Source: Reichenbachiella faecimaris
Lineage (GTDB): Bacteria; Bacteroidota; Bacteroidia; Cytophagales; Cyclobacteriaceae
Reading direction: 5' to 3'
DNA: 64,000 bases
Assembly (NCBI RefSeq): GCF_900176375.1
Contig: NZ_FWYF01000005.1
Location: 124,001 to 188,000, forward strand
Part shown: one piece after another, positions 1 through 9,027 of the stretch
Position numbering within the stretch: position 1 is the stretch's first letter
How the letters are laid out: every line of letters begins with the position of its first letter
The notes under the pieces: model-generated
Seen by the model: only the letters and a program-made list of their open reading frames with translations
Told to the model about the DNA's origin: nothing
Database searches by the model: none
Translations under genes and position numbers: made by a program

Positions 1-328
1 CGGCATCGCCTTCCTCTGCACCTAAATCAAGGTTAGGAGCGATTGTTTTATCCTGAGCGCTTTCGATGTTAGGACTTGCAAATTCATCTCCGGCTCTAGA
101 CTGGGTGATTAAAAATTTAGTAGAAAGCGTCAAGCCGATCAAAGCAATAGCCAATCCCCAAGTCAATTTTTCTAGCAAGTCACCAGTTTTTTTAACACCC
201 ATAAGCTGAGAAGTACCTGATCCACCAAACTGGCTAGTCAATCCACCACCCTTTGAGTTTTGAGCCAATACGACCAATACAAGCACTACAGCTACAAAAA
301 CAATTAATACAACAATCGTAGTAAACAT
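1..328 (-). CDS. secG: Preprotein translocase subunit SecG (C-terminus beyond window)
   Basis: SecG is the small inner-membrane subunit that assists SecYE in protein export. The protein starts MFTTIVVLIVF with a first membrane helix at about residues 3-22, followed by the family loop QNSKGGGL and a glycine-rich stretch, then a second helix at about residues 53-72. The reading frame has no stop before the window edge, so the gene is partial; the visible 109 residues already cover the usual SecG core and run into an acidic, Asp/Glu/Ala-containing tail as in many Bacteroidota SecG proteins. In related genomes secG lies directly after the lptE/TPR genes; here a plus-strand signalling module sits between. 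Assignment is from the conserved topology and loop. Confidence 0.92.
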   Translation of the reverse strand, partial: MFTTIVVLIVFVAVVLVLVVLAQNSKGGGLTSQFGGSGTSQLMGVKKTGDLLEKLTWGLAIALIGLTLSTKFLITQSRAGDEFASPNIESAQDKTIAPNLDLGAEEGDA

Positions 329-714
329 CTATTTCTTATTTAATTTTTCAATTTGAGACGCAAAGTAAAGCTATTTTTCAGAATATTAAAAACTAATAAA
401 AGACGTCATGCTAGATATGATAAATCATTCGACGAATATTTTGAATATGTAATCGAGAAAACTGCCATTTTCATCCAACAAACTTCGTAAAATTGGACAA
501 TTAGTTTAAATTGATTGCTAAAGAGAAGCAAAATAGAACACGTTCTTAGCAGTATTAGTGTTCATGAGATAAATTAATGAAGCAAACCCATGTCTGTTCA
601 GAGTTCAATTCTGAGCATTACGGAGTCTATACTCATAGGTAGGCTTGCGCATAATTCGTTTCAAATAACCTTCTTGCAAGTATTGTAAATGCATTTAAGC
701 AATAGGTAGTGACT
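329..714. other. Divergent intergenic region, no gene seen
   Basis: This 386-base stretch separates secG (minus) from the SpoIIE module (plus). I find no convincing reading frame, RNA gene or repeat. It should carry the promoters of both transcripts; only the secG-side candidate is recognisable. Confidence 0.6.
361..392 (-). promoter_or_regulatory. Candidate secG promoter
   Basis: On the minus strand TTACTTTG (361-368) matches the Bacteroidota -7 element TAnnTTTG at seven of eight positions. A T-run (389-392) lies about 20 bases upstream, where the -33 TTTG/TTG is expected. Transcription would start some 25 bases before the secG ATG. The motif is short, so chance occurrence is possible. Confidence 0.35.
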
Positions 715-1083
715 ATGGATAAAATCGAACTTCAAAACGGACTCAAGGAATTTGAACGAGATAATAAGAGTTCAGGTATTTGTTACGTTAACACCAAGTC
801 TGGTCGTGTAGAAATGAAATTTGGTTCATCTCAGATCATGAAAAAAATGGAGAAGGTGATACTGAGGAACCAAGGTTATAAAAATATTAATTCGCAATTC
901 AATTCTCTGTTCTATAAGAGAGAAATTCCAGAGCTAATCCATGTAAAGACTAGGAGTGAAAGTAGATTCATAAAATTCATGGATTCCCATCATATAATTT
1001 TGGCAATAAGTGAAGCAGAGGAAATTAATTATGCTAAAATAAAAATTCAGTTATCTCAAATCTTATTTAACAAGGATGATTGA
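715..1083 (+). CDS. Small unknown protein, first gene of SpoIIE/roadblock module
   Basis: A 122-residue soluble protein without signal peptide. I do not recognise a named family. I chose ATG 715 over GTG 709 because AGG at 704-706 is well placed for 715. The C-terminal half (HHIILAIS followed by an amphipathic helix YAKIKIQLSQIL) resembles the last strand and helix of roadblock/LC7 folds, as does the third gene of the module, but this is a weak visual likeness. The stop codon overlaps the start of the SpoIIE-type phosphatase by eight bases, so the two are almost certainly co-transcribed and translationally coupled. A role as a partner or sensor for the phosphatase is inference from position only. 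Confidence 0.6.
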   Translation: MDKIELQNGLKEFERDNKSSGICYVNTKSGRVEMKFGSSQIMKKMEKVILRNQGYKNINSQFNSLFYKREIPELIHVKTRSESRFIKFMDSHHIILAISEAEEINYAKIKIQLSQILFNKDD

Positions 1084-2212
1084 ATCGTTAGTCAAAATAT
1101 CTCAAATCGGACCATATTTAGCAAGCTCATTTGAACGAATTGGTTTTGTGTCTGCCTATTCTAGCGGGAAGAGAGTTGCTGTGTATGAGAATAAAATCAA
1201 TGAAGAACTAAACCTAAAAGCTTTTGAAATCTATTGCATCAATTCGTTAGGGGAAGAAAGTATAGAAAAGGAAGATATAATCGTCGATTACGGCAGTAAG
1301 GGTTTTTTATCTTTTCATCAGATTAGCCCAGAGAATTGGCTAATAATTGTAGCAGATAAACAGCTATTCCCCACAGTGAAATCAGTAGTCAAAAAAATAA
1401 ATAAAGAAAAAATTTTATTCGACTTGGAAGACGCTGAAATACAAACACCGCCTGAAACAAAGGTGGAAAGGATAGTAGAGTCTAAGGAGGGTATAGAAGA
1501 GAAGCTAATGTCAACGCAGCGACTACAGCAGAGTATTTTACCAGACTTGTCAGTACTGGGAGTTTATTTTAATAAGTACTTTTCATATTACAGCCCTGAG
1601 GATGTATTGAGTGGTGATATTTATTGGTTGAAGGAAACTGAAGAATCCATATTTGTTGTAGTAGCGGATTGCAAAGGAAATAGTATGGAAGGTGCGTTGG
1701 CTACAATGACTGTCCATCTCATTTTGGATCAAATTACTGTTGCCGATCCAGTATCTTCTTTGAGATCTATATATGAGGATCTAGCAAAATCAAATAGTTT
1801 AAATGATGCTAGTTATTCGGTGAGTGTTGAAATGGCTATGTGCAAGTTTGATAAAAAAACTGGAAGGATCGAGATTGCTACATCTGGCGTACCTGTGTTG
1901 TATATTGAAGGAGATGACAATTCCAATCTGTTGAAAATTAAAGGAGCTCAAAATACTGATGCATCTAATGCCAAGCTAGAAAGTATAAAACTATATGCCA
2001 ACAAAGGGGATAAGTTGATTTTGTACACAGATGGATTAACCAATCAATCTGACAAAGAAGGCAAAAGTAAACTTGGTAATACAGGAATTAGAAAAATGTT
2101 TATGTCCATGAATGGGAGTTTTTCTGGGACATTGTTTGAGAATAAGTTTTCCGAATGGAAAGGAAACACAAAACAGAGAGGTGATATTACTGTATTAGCT
2201 CTCGAAATTTAA
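1076..2212 (+). CDS. SpoIIE/PP2C-type serine phosphatase with N-terminal sensory domain
   Basis: The C-terminal part (about 145-378) is a SpoIIE-type PP2C phosphatase. It begins with the linker QQSILP (151-156), then SGDIYW (D181), VADCKGN (D198), LYTDGL (D319) and RGDITVLAL (D370), which supply the metal-binding aspartates of the family. These enzymes remove phosphate from serine or threonine of partner proteins, often anti-sigma factor antagonists or roadblock/STAS-like regulators. The usual ADCTGHGVPGA signature is altered to ADCKGNSMEGA here, but the Asp is kept. The first 120 residues are not a recognised sensor; a segment WLIIVADKQLFPTVKSV could be roadblock-like. The start overlaps the previous gene, and a roadblock-like gene follows 46 bases downstream. 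The phosphatase call is firm; the substrate is unknown. Confidence 0.85.
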   Translation: MIESLVKISQIGPYLASSFERIGFVSAYSSGKRVAVYENKINEELNLKAFEIYCINSLGEESIEKEDIIVDYGSKGFLSFHQISPENWLIIVADKQLFPTVKSVVKKINKEKILFDLEDAEIQTPPETKVERIVESKEGIEEKLMSTQRLQQSILPDLSVLGVYFNKYFSYYSPEDVLSGDIYWLKETEESIFVVVADCKGNSMEGALATMTVHLILDQITVADPVSSLRSIYEDLAKSNSLNDASYSVSVEMAMCKFDKKTGRIEIATSGVPVLYIEGDDNSNLLKIKGAQNTDASNAKLESIKLYANKGDKLILYTDGLTNQSDKEGKSKLGNTGIRKMFMSMNGSFSGTLFENKFSEWKGNTKQRGDITVLALEI

Positions 2213-2258
2213 TCAGCCTAGCAGAGAATTATTATTAATTAATTTAAAGAAGAATGTA

Positions 2259-2624
2259 ATGGCAAAAAACAATGCAGTAAATGATTTTATCGAGTCAGTG
2301 AAATCAGGAACAGACGGATTAGTGGCAGTTTCTGTGGTAGAAGTTGCTTCGGGTATGACTTTAGGAGCATACTCTGATGGGTCGTTGGATCCTGATGTAG
2401 CAAGTGCTTACAATGTAGAGGTGGTTAAGGCTAAGCTCAAGGCAATAAAAGCACTTGGGCTCAAGGAATCAATTGATGATATTTTGATTACGCTTTCTAG
2501 TCAGTATCATTTGATCAATTTAAACGAAGATGGATCATATATGATTTACCTTGCAGCACATAAAGATAAGGCTAATTTGGCCATATTGAGAAATACCTTG
2601 AAGCAAGGGATGTCTACATTGTAG
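2259..2624 (+). CDS. Roadblock/LC7-like small protein
   Basis: A 121-residue soluble protein. The pattern (N-terminal helix, strand GLVAVSVVEVASGMTLG, then helix EVVKAKLKAIKAL, strands IDDILITLSSQYHLI and YMIYLAAHK, final helix ANLAILRNTLKQG) fits the roadblock/LC7 fold. Roadblock proteins form dimers that bind small GTPases or act as switch modules. It lies 46 bases after the SpoIIE-type phosphatase and ends just before a shared terminator, so it completes the operon. It may be the substrate or docking partner of that phosphatase; no sequence evidence proves this. No GTPase of the MglA type is in the window. Confidence 0.6.
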   Translation: MAKNNAVNDFIESVKSGTDGLVAVSVVEVASGMTLGAYSDGSLDPDVASAYNVEVVKAKLKAIKALGLKESIDDILITLSSQYHLINLNEDGSYMIYLAAHKDKANLAILRNTLKQGMSTL

Positions 2625-2670
2625 TACGACGACGGTCGTTTGTATTATATTGAGAGTACATATTAATAAC

Positions 2671-2706
2671 AAAAAAATGGACACTGTAAGTGTCTATTTT
2701 TTTGTT
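2671..2706. terminator. Bidirectional intrinsic terminator
   Basis: GACACT (2680-2685) and AGTGTC (2689-2694) form a six-base-pair stem, with an A-run before and a T-run after, so it works in both directions. It ends the roadblock gene on the plus strand and the TPR gene on the minus strand, whose stop codon (2694-2696) overlaps the right arm. Confidence 0.8.
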
Positions 2707-5003
2707 ATTTTCTTTATTTGGGCGGTATAATCAGCTTTTTTTGCTGGAACGATTAATATAAGCCTCTCAAGTATAGATATAGCTTTTTCATTGTTGCTGA
2801 GATATAGGTGGATATTAGCCATACTCTCCGTAATTAACTCATCAGCCATAGTGCTGACATCCTTGCTAAACTCTTCAACAACTTCAACTAACTCTTTCCA
2901 ATTGGATACAAGAATCGTAGGGTTTTCTTCTATGAAATCTGAAAGTAAAGCATTTTGCTTGTCATTGTCCTCTTGTTTTTCATTACTTTTTTGAGACTTG
3001 ATTCTATCGATTTCTTTCTGAAACTCTTTTTCTTTCTCAGGGTGTTTTAAAATAAGTTTATCGTAGACAGAGATGGCCAAATCAAATTTTCCCTGTTTTT
3101 CTAATATGTGAGTTAAATTTTCAGTAGCTGTATTACCTGGGAAGGTGTCAGATTCAGATGAGAGATCTGTCTCAGGGTCAGTATTTTTTTTGTTTACATT
3201 AATAGTTGGGTTTTCTTTTAAGAAAGTGTCAATAATTTTTGATTGACTTGATTTGCTTTTACTCTCAGATGCTGATTTTTCAGGGGCATCTAAATCTTTT
3301 GTTTTCTTTTTGGTTTTAGCACCTAATGTAGCTGACATCCTAAACTTAGGAGATGCCTTTTTGGCCGGTTCTTTTTTGGTGGATTCCTTTTTTGCTTTTG
3401 GATCTGCTTTAGTTCCAGTGGCCTTCTTAGTTGTTTTTGAAGTTGCAGACTTGGCTGTGGTTTTCTTTTCTGAATCAGTTGTTTTTGAAGGAGTGGCCTT
3501 TTTTGCAGCAGTAGATTTTTTAGCTGGAGTCTCCTTTTTAGTAGTGGTGACTTTGGTCTCTTTGGTACTGGTTTTTTTGCTGGTAGTCTCCTTTTTAGCT
3601 TCTGTCTTGGTGGGTGTTTCTTTTTTAACTGACTTCTTGGTGGCCGTTTTTTCTGTAGACTCAGCAGTAGGTTCTTCTTTTTTCTTGGCAGCTATTTTTT
3701 TAGTAGAGAGGCCTTTAGTAGATTTTTTTACTTTTTCTTTAGTGAATTTTGTACCTCTTTTTAATACGCCAAGTCTGAATTTCTTGCCTGTTGCAGAGCT
3801 TCCTGGTGTCAGTTTGAGCTCTTGTATTTCTTTGCCTATTTGGTCAAGTTCTTGCTCTGTCTCTTCAGTTGATTTGTCAGATGATGTGTCAATAGAAATA
3901 GCAAGGTCTATATCTACTTCCTGAGTTTCTTTATCTGCAGATTTTTCACTTACTTCTGCTTCTTTAGATTTTTCTTCCTGCTCACTGTTAGTTTCAACAG
4001 CCTCTGGTTCCTGAACTATTTCTTCTGCTTCATCAGCAACTTCCTGTATCTCATCCTTTGATACTATTGCCGACTCTGTAGTACTGGTCTCTGTTGTTAT
4101 GGATTCTTCAATGTCTTCTACAGCGCTGTTGTCGTCACTAGTAGATTCATCATCTTCCATTGACGATTCGGCATCCACAATCGCCGTTAATTCATCAGAT
4201 GAAATTCCAGAAGTGTCAGATTTAGGTTTTACTTTAAGGTCTTCTTCTTTGTTCTCTTCAATTTTTGGCTTTTCCTCTGTTTTCTTTTCGGCAATTTCAG
4301 AAAGAGCCTTTGAAATCGTTTTTTCTTCCGCCTCGATTTCTTCCGCTACTTGATTTTTTAATTTCTGTACTTCATCTATTTCGCTTTGCTCATCTGAAGA
4401 TTCAGCTTCTTTCACTTTAGTTTCTTCCGATACTTCTGGATCAGAAACTACATTTGCTTCTGGCGGCTTTTCAGAAGATATTTTTGGTGCTTCTTCAGTT
4501 GTGGTAGGTACTTCTTTGGACGCATGAGGGTCTTCTATTACAATCTCCTCAGGATGCTTTTTGTCATAATCCAGGTAATGCTCTCTGCTGGCTTTCCATT
4601 TTTCAAGATTCTCATAAATCTCTTTTACCAAAGCACTTTGTTCTTCATCTGTATTGTGAGATGGTGCTTTTCTGGGCGCACTGACTGGTGAGGGAGTGGT
4701 TTTCGGTTTTTCAACTGTTTTAGGAACAACTTCCTTTGTCGCAGATACTGATTGGGTTTTTGTGAACTTGACCTGTCCCAGAATATATTGTTTGAAGATG
4801 TTCCTATTTGTGGAATAGATGGCAGCTGTGCTCATTTTCTTTGACGAAGATGGCTTTTTTAATCCTCTGCTGGCATGGGCTAAAATGCAATGCCCGTTTT
4901 GGAAATAAGGATTTGCTTTGACTAGGGTCTCCAGTTCTACAAAATCTGCCTCTGAAATCTTTTCAGGGGCCTTCATCAACTCTAGAAATGTTTGCTTATT
5001 CAA
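2694..5003 (-). CDS. TPR protein with long acidic and lysine-rich blocks
   Basis: A 769-residue protein with three parts. Residues 1-77 form a conserved-looking start (MNKQTFLELMKAPEKI, then a Phe/Tyr-rich helix-loop). About 110-400 is a disordered, Glu/Ser-rich acidic block. About 405-580 is Lys/Thr/Ala-rich and resembles eukaryotic histone H1 tails. About 620-769 carries tetratricopeptide-like helices (ILEKQGKFDLAISVYDKLI; NNEKAISILERLI) and two copies of a FLKENPTI-like motif. No signal peptide is visible, so it is probably cytoplasmic. It is 42 bases downstream of lptE in a cluster with miaB and secG. Function is unknown; protein scaffolding or nucleoid association are both possible and unproven. 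Confidence 0.8.
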   Translation of the reverse strand: MNKQTFLELMKAPEKISEADFVELETLVKANPYFQNGHCILAHASRGLKKPSSSKKMSTAAIYSTNRNIFKQYILGQVKFTKTQSVSATKEVVPKTVEKPKTTPSPVSAPRKAPSHNTDEEQSALVKEIYENLEKWKASREHYLDYDKKHPEEIVIEDPHASKEVPTTTEEAPKISSEKPPEANVVSDPEVSEETKVKEAESSDEQSEIDEVQKLKNQVAEEIEAEEKTISKALSEIAEKKTEEKPKIEENKEEDLKVKPKSDTSGISSDELTAIVDAESSMEDDESTSDDNSAVEDIEESITTETSTTESAIVSKDEIQEVADEAEEIVQEPEAVETNSEQEEKSKEAEVSEKSADKETQEVDIDLAISIDTSSDKSTEETEQELDQIGKEIQELKLTPGSSATGKKFRLGVLKRGTKFTKEKVKKSTKGLSTKKIAAKKKEEPTAESTEKTATKKSVKKETPTKTEAKKETTSKKTSTKETKVTTTKKETPAKKSTAAKKATPSKTTDSEKKTTAKSATSKTTKKATGTKADPKAKKESTKKEPAKKASPKFRMSATLGAKTKKKTKDLDAPEKSASESKSKSSQSKIIDTFLKENPTINVNKKNTDPETDLSSESDTFPGNTATENLTHILEKQGKFDLAISVYDKLILKHPEKEKEFQKEIDRIKSQKSNEKQEDNDKQNALLSDFIEENPTILVSNWKELVEVVEEFSKDVSTMADELITESMANIHLYLSNNEKAISILERLILIVPAKKADYTAQIKKITKK

Positions 5004-5045
5004 GGATGGCTCTTAGTTTTGCGTAAGCGTTAAAGATAACAAAAT

Positions 5046-5573
5046 TTACCAATTGGCAACAGAAGAGTTGAAAATATCAAGAATGATTTGGTCGAAGATT
5101 TCATTTACAAATTCCTCTTCATTTGCGGATAAATCCTCTCTGTTTTGGTCAAAATCTTTGAAGAACGAGAACCTTTGATCAAAATCAAATTGATCGTCTT
5201 CTAGATTGGTATATGTGGCAGAAACGTAAATGGTAATGCGAGTTAAGCTAGTAAGGTCAACTTGGCTTGCGCTTTCTGATGCCGAAACAGCCACTGGCGT
5301 TAAGGTATAGTTGTCTATACTTCCTTCTAATTGGAGGTCACCTTCTCCATCTACCAAAGTTAAACTTGTGTTTCTCAAGTAATAATCTTTGATCTTTTCA
5401 GTGAAAAGAGGGCTCATATTGGATGGTCCTAAAGGAGAGTTGTTGTAGAAGGTCTGAATAGAAATAGTCTCAATATTAGGTGAAATGGACGCTCCAGTAA
5501 AGGAATACACTCCACATGATGTATTCATTAGGGCAAAAGACATCAATACTAAAAGGCTAGTCTTCCAATTCAT
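5046..5573 (-). CDS. lptE: LptE-like outer-membrane lipoprotein
   Basis: A 175-residue lipoprotein with a signal peptide and lipobox ending at C20 (ALMNTSC). The mature start GVYSFTGASI and the pattern of strands fit the Bacteroidota LptE family. LptE plugs the LptD barrel and helps insert lipopolysaccharide into the outer leaflet of the outer membrane. The start overlaps the end of the sigma-54 activator gene by 17 bases, so both are on one transcript, and the conserved order miaB / activator / lptE supports the call. No LptD is in the window. Confidence 0.8.
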   Translation of the reverse strand: MNWKTSLLVLMSFALMNTSCGVYSFTGASISPNIETISIQTFYNNSPLGPSNMSPLFTEKIKDYYLRNTSLTLVDGEGDLQLEGSIDNYTLTPVAVSASESASQVDLTSLTRITIYVSATYTNLEDDQFDFDQRFSFFKDFDQNREDLSANEEEFVNEIFDQIILDIFNSSVANW

Positions 5574-6834
5574 AGTGCTTAATTTTTCTATACAATGTTC
5601 GTTCAGAAATGCCTAAATCCTGTGCCGCGTACTTTCTTTTATTTCTGTTTTTTCTCAATGCTCGGATTATCAGCTCTTTTTCTTTTTTCTCGATTGATAA
5701 AGAATCGTCTTGTTCGGTCTCATGGGCTATATCCTCAACCTTATCTGCGTCAAAATCCTGATAATCATCCTGACTCAGAATTACGGGTGAGTTGATAGGA
5801 TCCTCACTGAATTCTGCAAATTGCTCATCTTTCAATTCCATATTGCTGAACAATTTTTTATGTTCTTTCATAATTTCAGCTCGATCCGAACTGTCACCTG
5901 CGTTTTGAAGAACTAATTTTTTGAGATCATTCATATCCTGCTTCATGTCGAAAAGGATTTTGTAGAGAATATCTCTTTCTGTAAACCCATCATTTGAGTT
6001 GCCTCCCTGAGCTTTTTTGTCTAGGAGGGCAGGTAGGTTGCTGGTGTTTTGGGGGAGATATTTTTTGAGCGTCTCTTCATCCAGTGTCCTGTTCATTTCC
6101 AGAACAGAAATTTGCTCTGCCAGATTTTTTAGCTGTCGAATGTTTCCAGGGAAACGGAACCTCATCAACGACTCTTTTGCCCCATCAGTCAGTTTGATTG
6201 GATCTACATGGTATTGCTCACCAAAATCGTATGCAAATTTCCTAAAGAGGAGTTCAACATCAGCCCCTCTTTCTCTAAGCGCAGGCACGTAGATAGGTAC
6301 AGTGTTTAGCCTATAGTATAAGTCTTCTCTAAACTTATTGTTTTCAACTGCTGTGATGAGGTTGACATTAGTTGCAGCCAATACGCGAACATTAGTCTTT
6401 TGAGTCTTGGAAGAACCTACTTTAATAAATTCTCCATTCTCAAGTACTCTTAGAAGTCTAGCTTGCGTGCTCATTGGCATCTCACCAATTTCATCCAAGA
6501 AGATGGTGCCACCATCAGTGACCTCGAAGTATCCTTTTCGAGCCTCGTGTGCCCCTGTAAAGGAGCCTTTTTCATGTCCAAATAATTCGGAATCTATGGT
6601 GCCTTCAGGAATTGCCCCACAGTTGATTGCAATGAATTGCCCATGTTTTCTCTTACTGAGTGAATGGATTATTTTGGAAAAGGACTCTTTACCACTACCA
6701 CTTTCACCAGTAATAAGAACGCTCATATCAGTAGGGGCAACTTGTGCGGCTACATTGATGGCCTGATTTAGCAATTGTGAATTGCCAATAATACCAAAGC
6801 GTTGTTTGATGGTTTGAATTTCCGATTCTTTCAC
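5557..6834 (-). CDS. Sigma-54-dependent transcriptional activator without receiver domain
   Basis: A 425-residue AAA+ enhancer-binding protein. The ATPase core starts almost at the N-terminus: Walker A GESGSGKE (43-50), sigma-54 contact loop GSFTGA (90-95, usually GAFTGA), Walker B IFLDEIGEM (111-119). A Fis-type helix-turn-helix lies at about 385-425 (AAQDLGISERTLYRKIK). There is no receiver, GAF or PAS domain in front, so activity must be set by its level or a partner rather than by phosphorylation. It hydrolyses ATP to open RNA polymerase-sigma-54 promoters. It follows miaB by 12 bases and overlaps lptE. I looked for TGGCAC-N5-TTGC promoters in the window and found none convincing. Confidence 0.9.
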   Translation of the reverse strand: MKESEIQTIKQRFGIIGNSQLLNQAINVAAQVAPTDMSVLITGESGSGKESFSKIIHSLSKRKHGQFIAINCGAIPEGTIDSELFGHEKGSFTGAHEARKGYFEVTDGGTIFLDEIGEMPMSTQARLLRVLENGEFIKVGSSKTQKTNVRVLAATNVNLITAVENNKFREDLYYRLNTVPIYVPALRERGADVELLFRKFAYDFGEQYHVDPIKLTDGAKESLMRFRFPGNIRQLKNLAEQISVLEMNRTLDEETLKKYLPQNTSNLPALLDKKAQGGNSNDGFTERDILYKILFDMKQDMNDLKKLVLQNAGDSSDRAEIMKEHKKLFSNMELKDEQFAEFSEDPINSPVILSQDDYQDFDADKVEDIAHETEQDDSLSIEKKEKELIIRALRKNRNKRKYAAQDLGISERTLYRKIKHYELED

Positions 6835-6846
6835 TAGGGATTAGGT

Positions 6847-8304
6847 TTAGTTATCAACTGCAGATGCTAGCAAGGTTCCAGTTGTCACGTCATTCACTAC
6901 CACATTTACATATTCACCTTTTTTGTGGTTGCCTGCATCAAATACTGCTACACGGTTGCAAGTGGTTCTGCCCTGTAGTTGGCTTTTTGATCTTTTCGAG
7001 AATCCTTCAATCAAGACTTTGTATGTCTTACCTATTGTCCTTTGGTTTCTTGCTATAGAAAGTTCTCTTTGAAGATTAATGACTTCAGTCAATCTTCTTT
7101 TTTTGACCTCCATTGGGATATCATCTTCATATTTCTTTTCTGCCAAAGTCCCTGGGCGTTCAGAATAAAAGAACATGTATGAATAGTCGTACTTTACATA
7201 CTCCATCAAAGACAAGGTATCTTTATGCTCTTCCTCTGTTTCGCCGCAGAAACCCGAGATCATATCACTAGAGATTGCGCATTCGTCACCCAAAATTTCC
7301 TTGATACGATCAATCTTGCTGATGTACCATTCTCTGTCATAGGTGCGGTTCATTCTTTCCAATATTCTGGAATTGCCACTCTGGGCAGGGAAGTGGATGT
7401 ATTTGCAGAGGTTGTCGTATTTTTTCATGGTGTACAGTACATCATCCGTAATGTCTTTGGGATGTGAAGTAGCAAAACGAACTCTCAACAATGGGCTTAC
7501 TTTGGCCACCATTTCTAATAGATTGGCAAAGTTGACAATCTCAGTTGATTCAATTTTTTCTAATCGCGCCTTGTTGTTTTGTTCGGCAGACCATTTGTAG
7601 GAGTCTACATTTTGCCCCAAAAGCGTAACTTCCCTATAACCTTTGTCAAAAAGATCTTGTGCTTCTTTTACTACAGAAAATGGGTCTCTACTTCTTTCAC
7701 GACCACGCGTAAATGGTACCACACAGAAAGAACACATATTATCACACCCCCTCATAATAGAGATAAATGCTGTCACACCATTGGAGTTCAACCTTACTGG
7801 AGTAATGTCGTCATAGGTTTCTTCTCTAGAAAGAAAGGTGTTGACTGCCTTTTGCCCAGTACTTACCTCATCCAGCATGTTGGGTAATTCTCTGTAAGCA
7901 TCAGGGCCTACGACCAGGTCAACAATTTTTTCTTCTTCCAGCAGTTTAGATTTTAGTCTTTCTGCCATGCAGCCTAGCACGCCTATTACCAACTCAGGAT
8001 TCTTCTTTTTGTATTGATTGATTTCGCTTAGACGATTTCTTACTGTGGTTTCTGCTTTTTCACGAATGGAGCAGGTATTGAGAAAAGTTACATCTGCTTC
8101 TTCTATAGAAGAGGTAGTGGTATATCCTTCTTTCTTCAAAATAGAAGACACAATTTCACTGTCTGAAAAATTCATTTGACAGCCGTAACTTTCAATGTAC
8201 AGTTTCTTCTGACCAATGTTGTTTTCCTCTTTTGTAATATTTACAACCTCACAACTTTCTTGTGTGTTGTCAATAATATCAATGTCGCCAATAATCTCTT
8301 TCAC
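6847..8304 (-). CDS. miaB: tRNA-2-methylthio-N6-dimethylallyladenosine synthase MiaB
   Basis: A 485-residue radical-SAM methylthiotransferase that adds the methylthio group to i6A37 of tRNAs reading U-starting codons. The N-terminal UPF0004 domain has cysteines C42 (GCQMN), C78 and C112 (GCMAER) for the auxiliary iron-sulfur cluster. The radical-SAM motif is C187-x3-C191-x2-C194 ([10 protein letters not shown]). A TRAM RNA-binding domain ends the protein. The first 35 residues are a variable extension. It is the first gene of a minus-strand operon with the sigma-54 activator and lptE. MiaE (58042-58626), which hydroxylates the same modification, is also in the window. Confidence 0.95.
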   Translation of the reverse strand: MKEIIGDIDIIDNTQESCEVVNITKEENNIGQKKLYIESYGCQMNFSDSEIVSSILKKEGYTTTSSIEEADVTFLNTCSIREKAETTVRNRLSEINQYKKKNPELVIGVLGCMAERLKSKLLEEEKIVDLVVGPDAYRELPNMLDEVSTGQKAVNTFLSREETYDDITPVRLNSNGVTAFISIMRGCDNMCSFCVVPFTRGRERSRDPFSVVKEAQDLFDKGYREVTLLGQNVDSYKWSAEQNNKARLEKIESTEIVNFANLLEMVAKVSPLLRVRFATSHPKDITDDVLYTMKKYDNLCKYIHFPAQSGNSRILERMNRTYDREWYISKIDRIKEILGDECAISSDMISGFCGETEEEHKDTLSLMEYVKYDYSYMFFYSERPGTLAEKKYEDDIPMEVKKRRLTEVINLQRELSIARNQRTIGKTYKVLIEGFSKRSKSQLQGRTTCNRVAVFDAGNHKKGEYVNVVVNDVTTGTLLASAVDN

Positions 8305-8485
8305 CTGTAGTACTTTTTTAAAGATTGCAAAGATAGAATAAACGCGACAAAATGTCAGGTCTTATTAATTCATAAATCAAATTTCTTTTGTGACAACCAT
8401 TTTGGCTCAAGAGACATTGATAATGAGGATCATTCCAACCTAATGAGAAAATTCAGGGTCTTAGAAAAGAATAAAAACATATATC

Positions 8486-8971
8486 ATGAAACATCTTCAA
8501 ATTATCTTACTTACCCTCGTTGTTTTATCCACTTCTTGTGACGAATCAGACACTGCTAAAGTCGTAGATGAGGAAGTTGGCCACCATGTAGTGACTGTGG
8601 ATCAGGTTAGTTTTGATCAGGCTTGGGCGCAGCTGCAAACCGATAATCCTTATTCTGACATGTTTCAGCTAAATGGACTAAGTAATGATAGTACCACGCT
8701 GATTATAGATGTAGCCTACAGTGGAGGCTGTGAGGAACATACTTTCGAGTTGATCTGGCCAGAGGTGATGACTATGATATATCCTCCTAGATATACGGTA
8801 ATCTTAAATCATGATGCCAATGACGATACATGTGAGGCATATCTGTCGACAACCTTGTATTTTGACTTAAGTCAATATGATTTAGGACTAACACCTGAAT
8901 TAATGGATGTGGTTGACTTAACCATTATCAATGGAAGTAATGGAGAAGAATTATTGAAGTTGAATAATTAG
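8486..8971 (+). CDS. Lipoprotein of unknown function
   Basis: A 161-residue protein with signal peptide and lipobox (VVLSTSC, C18). The mature part has a Cys/Glu-containing segment YSGGCEEHTFELIWPE and a second cysteine at DDTCEAY, so a disulfide is possible. I do not recognise the family; the pattern is seen in small periplasmic lipoproteins of Bacteroidota. It precedes the FtsX permease by 118 bases, separated by a hairpin, so co-transcription is uncertain. Confidence 0.7.
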   Translation: MKHLQIILLTLVVLSTSCDESDTAKVVDEEVGHHVVTVDQVSFDQAWAQLQTDNPYSDMFQLNGLSNDSTTLIIDVAYSGGCEEHTFELIWPEVMTMIYPPRYTVILNHDANDDTCEAYLSTTLYFDLSQYDLGLTPELMDVVDLTIINGSNGEELLKLNN

Positions 8972-9027
8972 TGTAAATGTTGTAACAGCTTGGGGTGTGG
9001 CGTAGTCTTATGAAAAATAATTAACTG

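Noticed and set aside
3253-3924. Plus-strand open frame of 223 residues, rich in Val, Phe and Leu
   Set aside because: It is antisense to the lysine- and acid-rich blocks of the TPR protein; GAA/AAA codons read backwards give hydrophobic residues and no stop codons.
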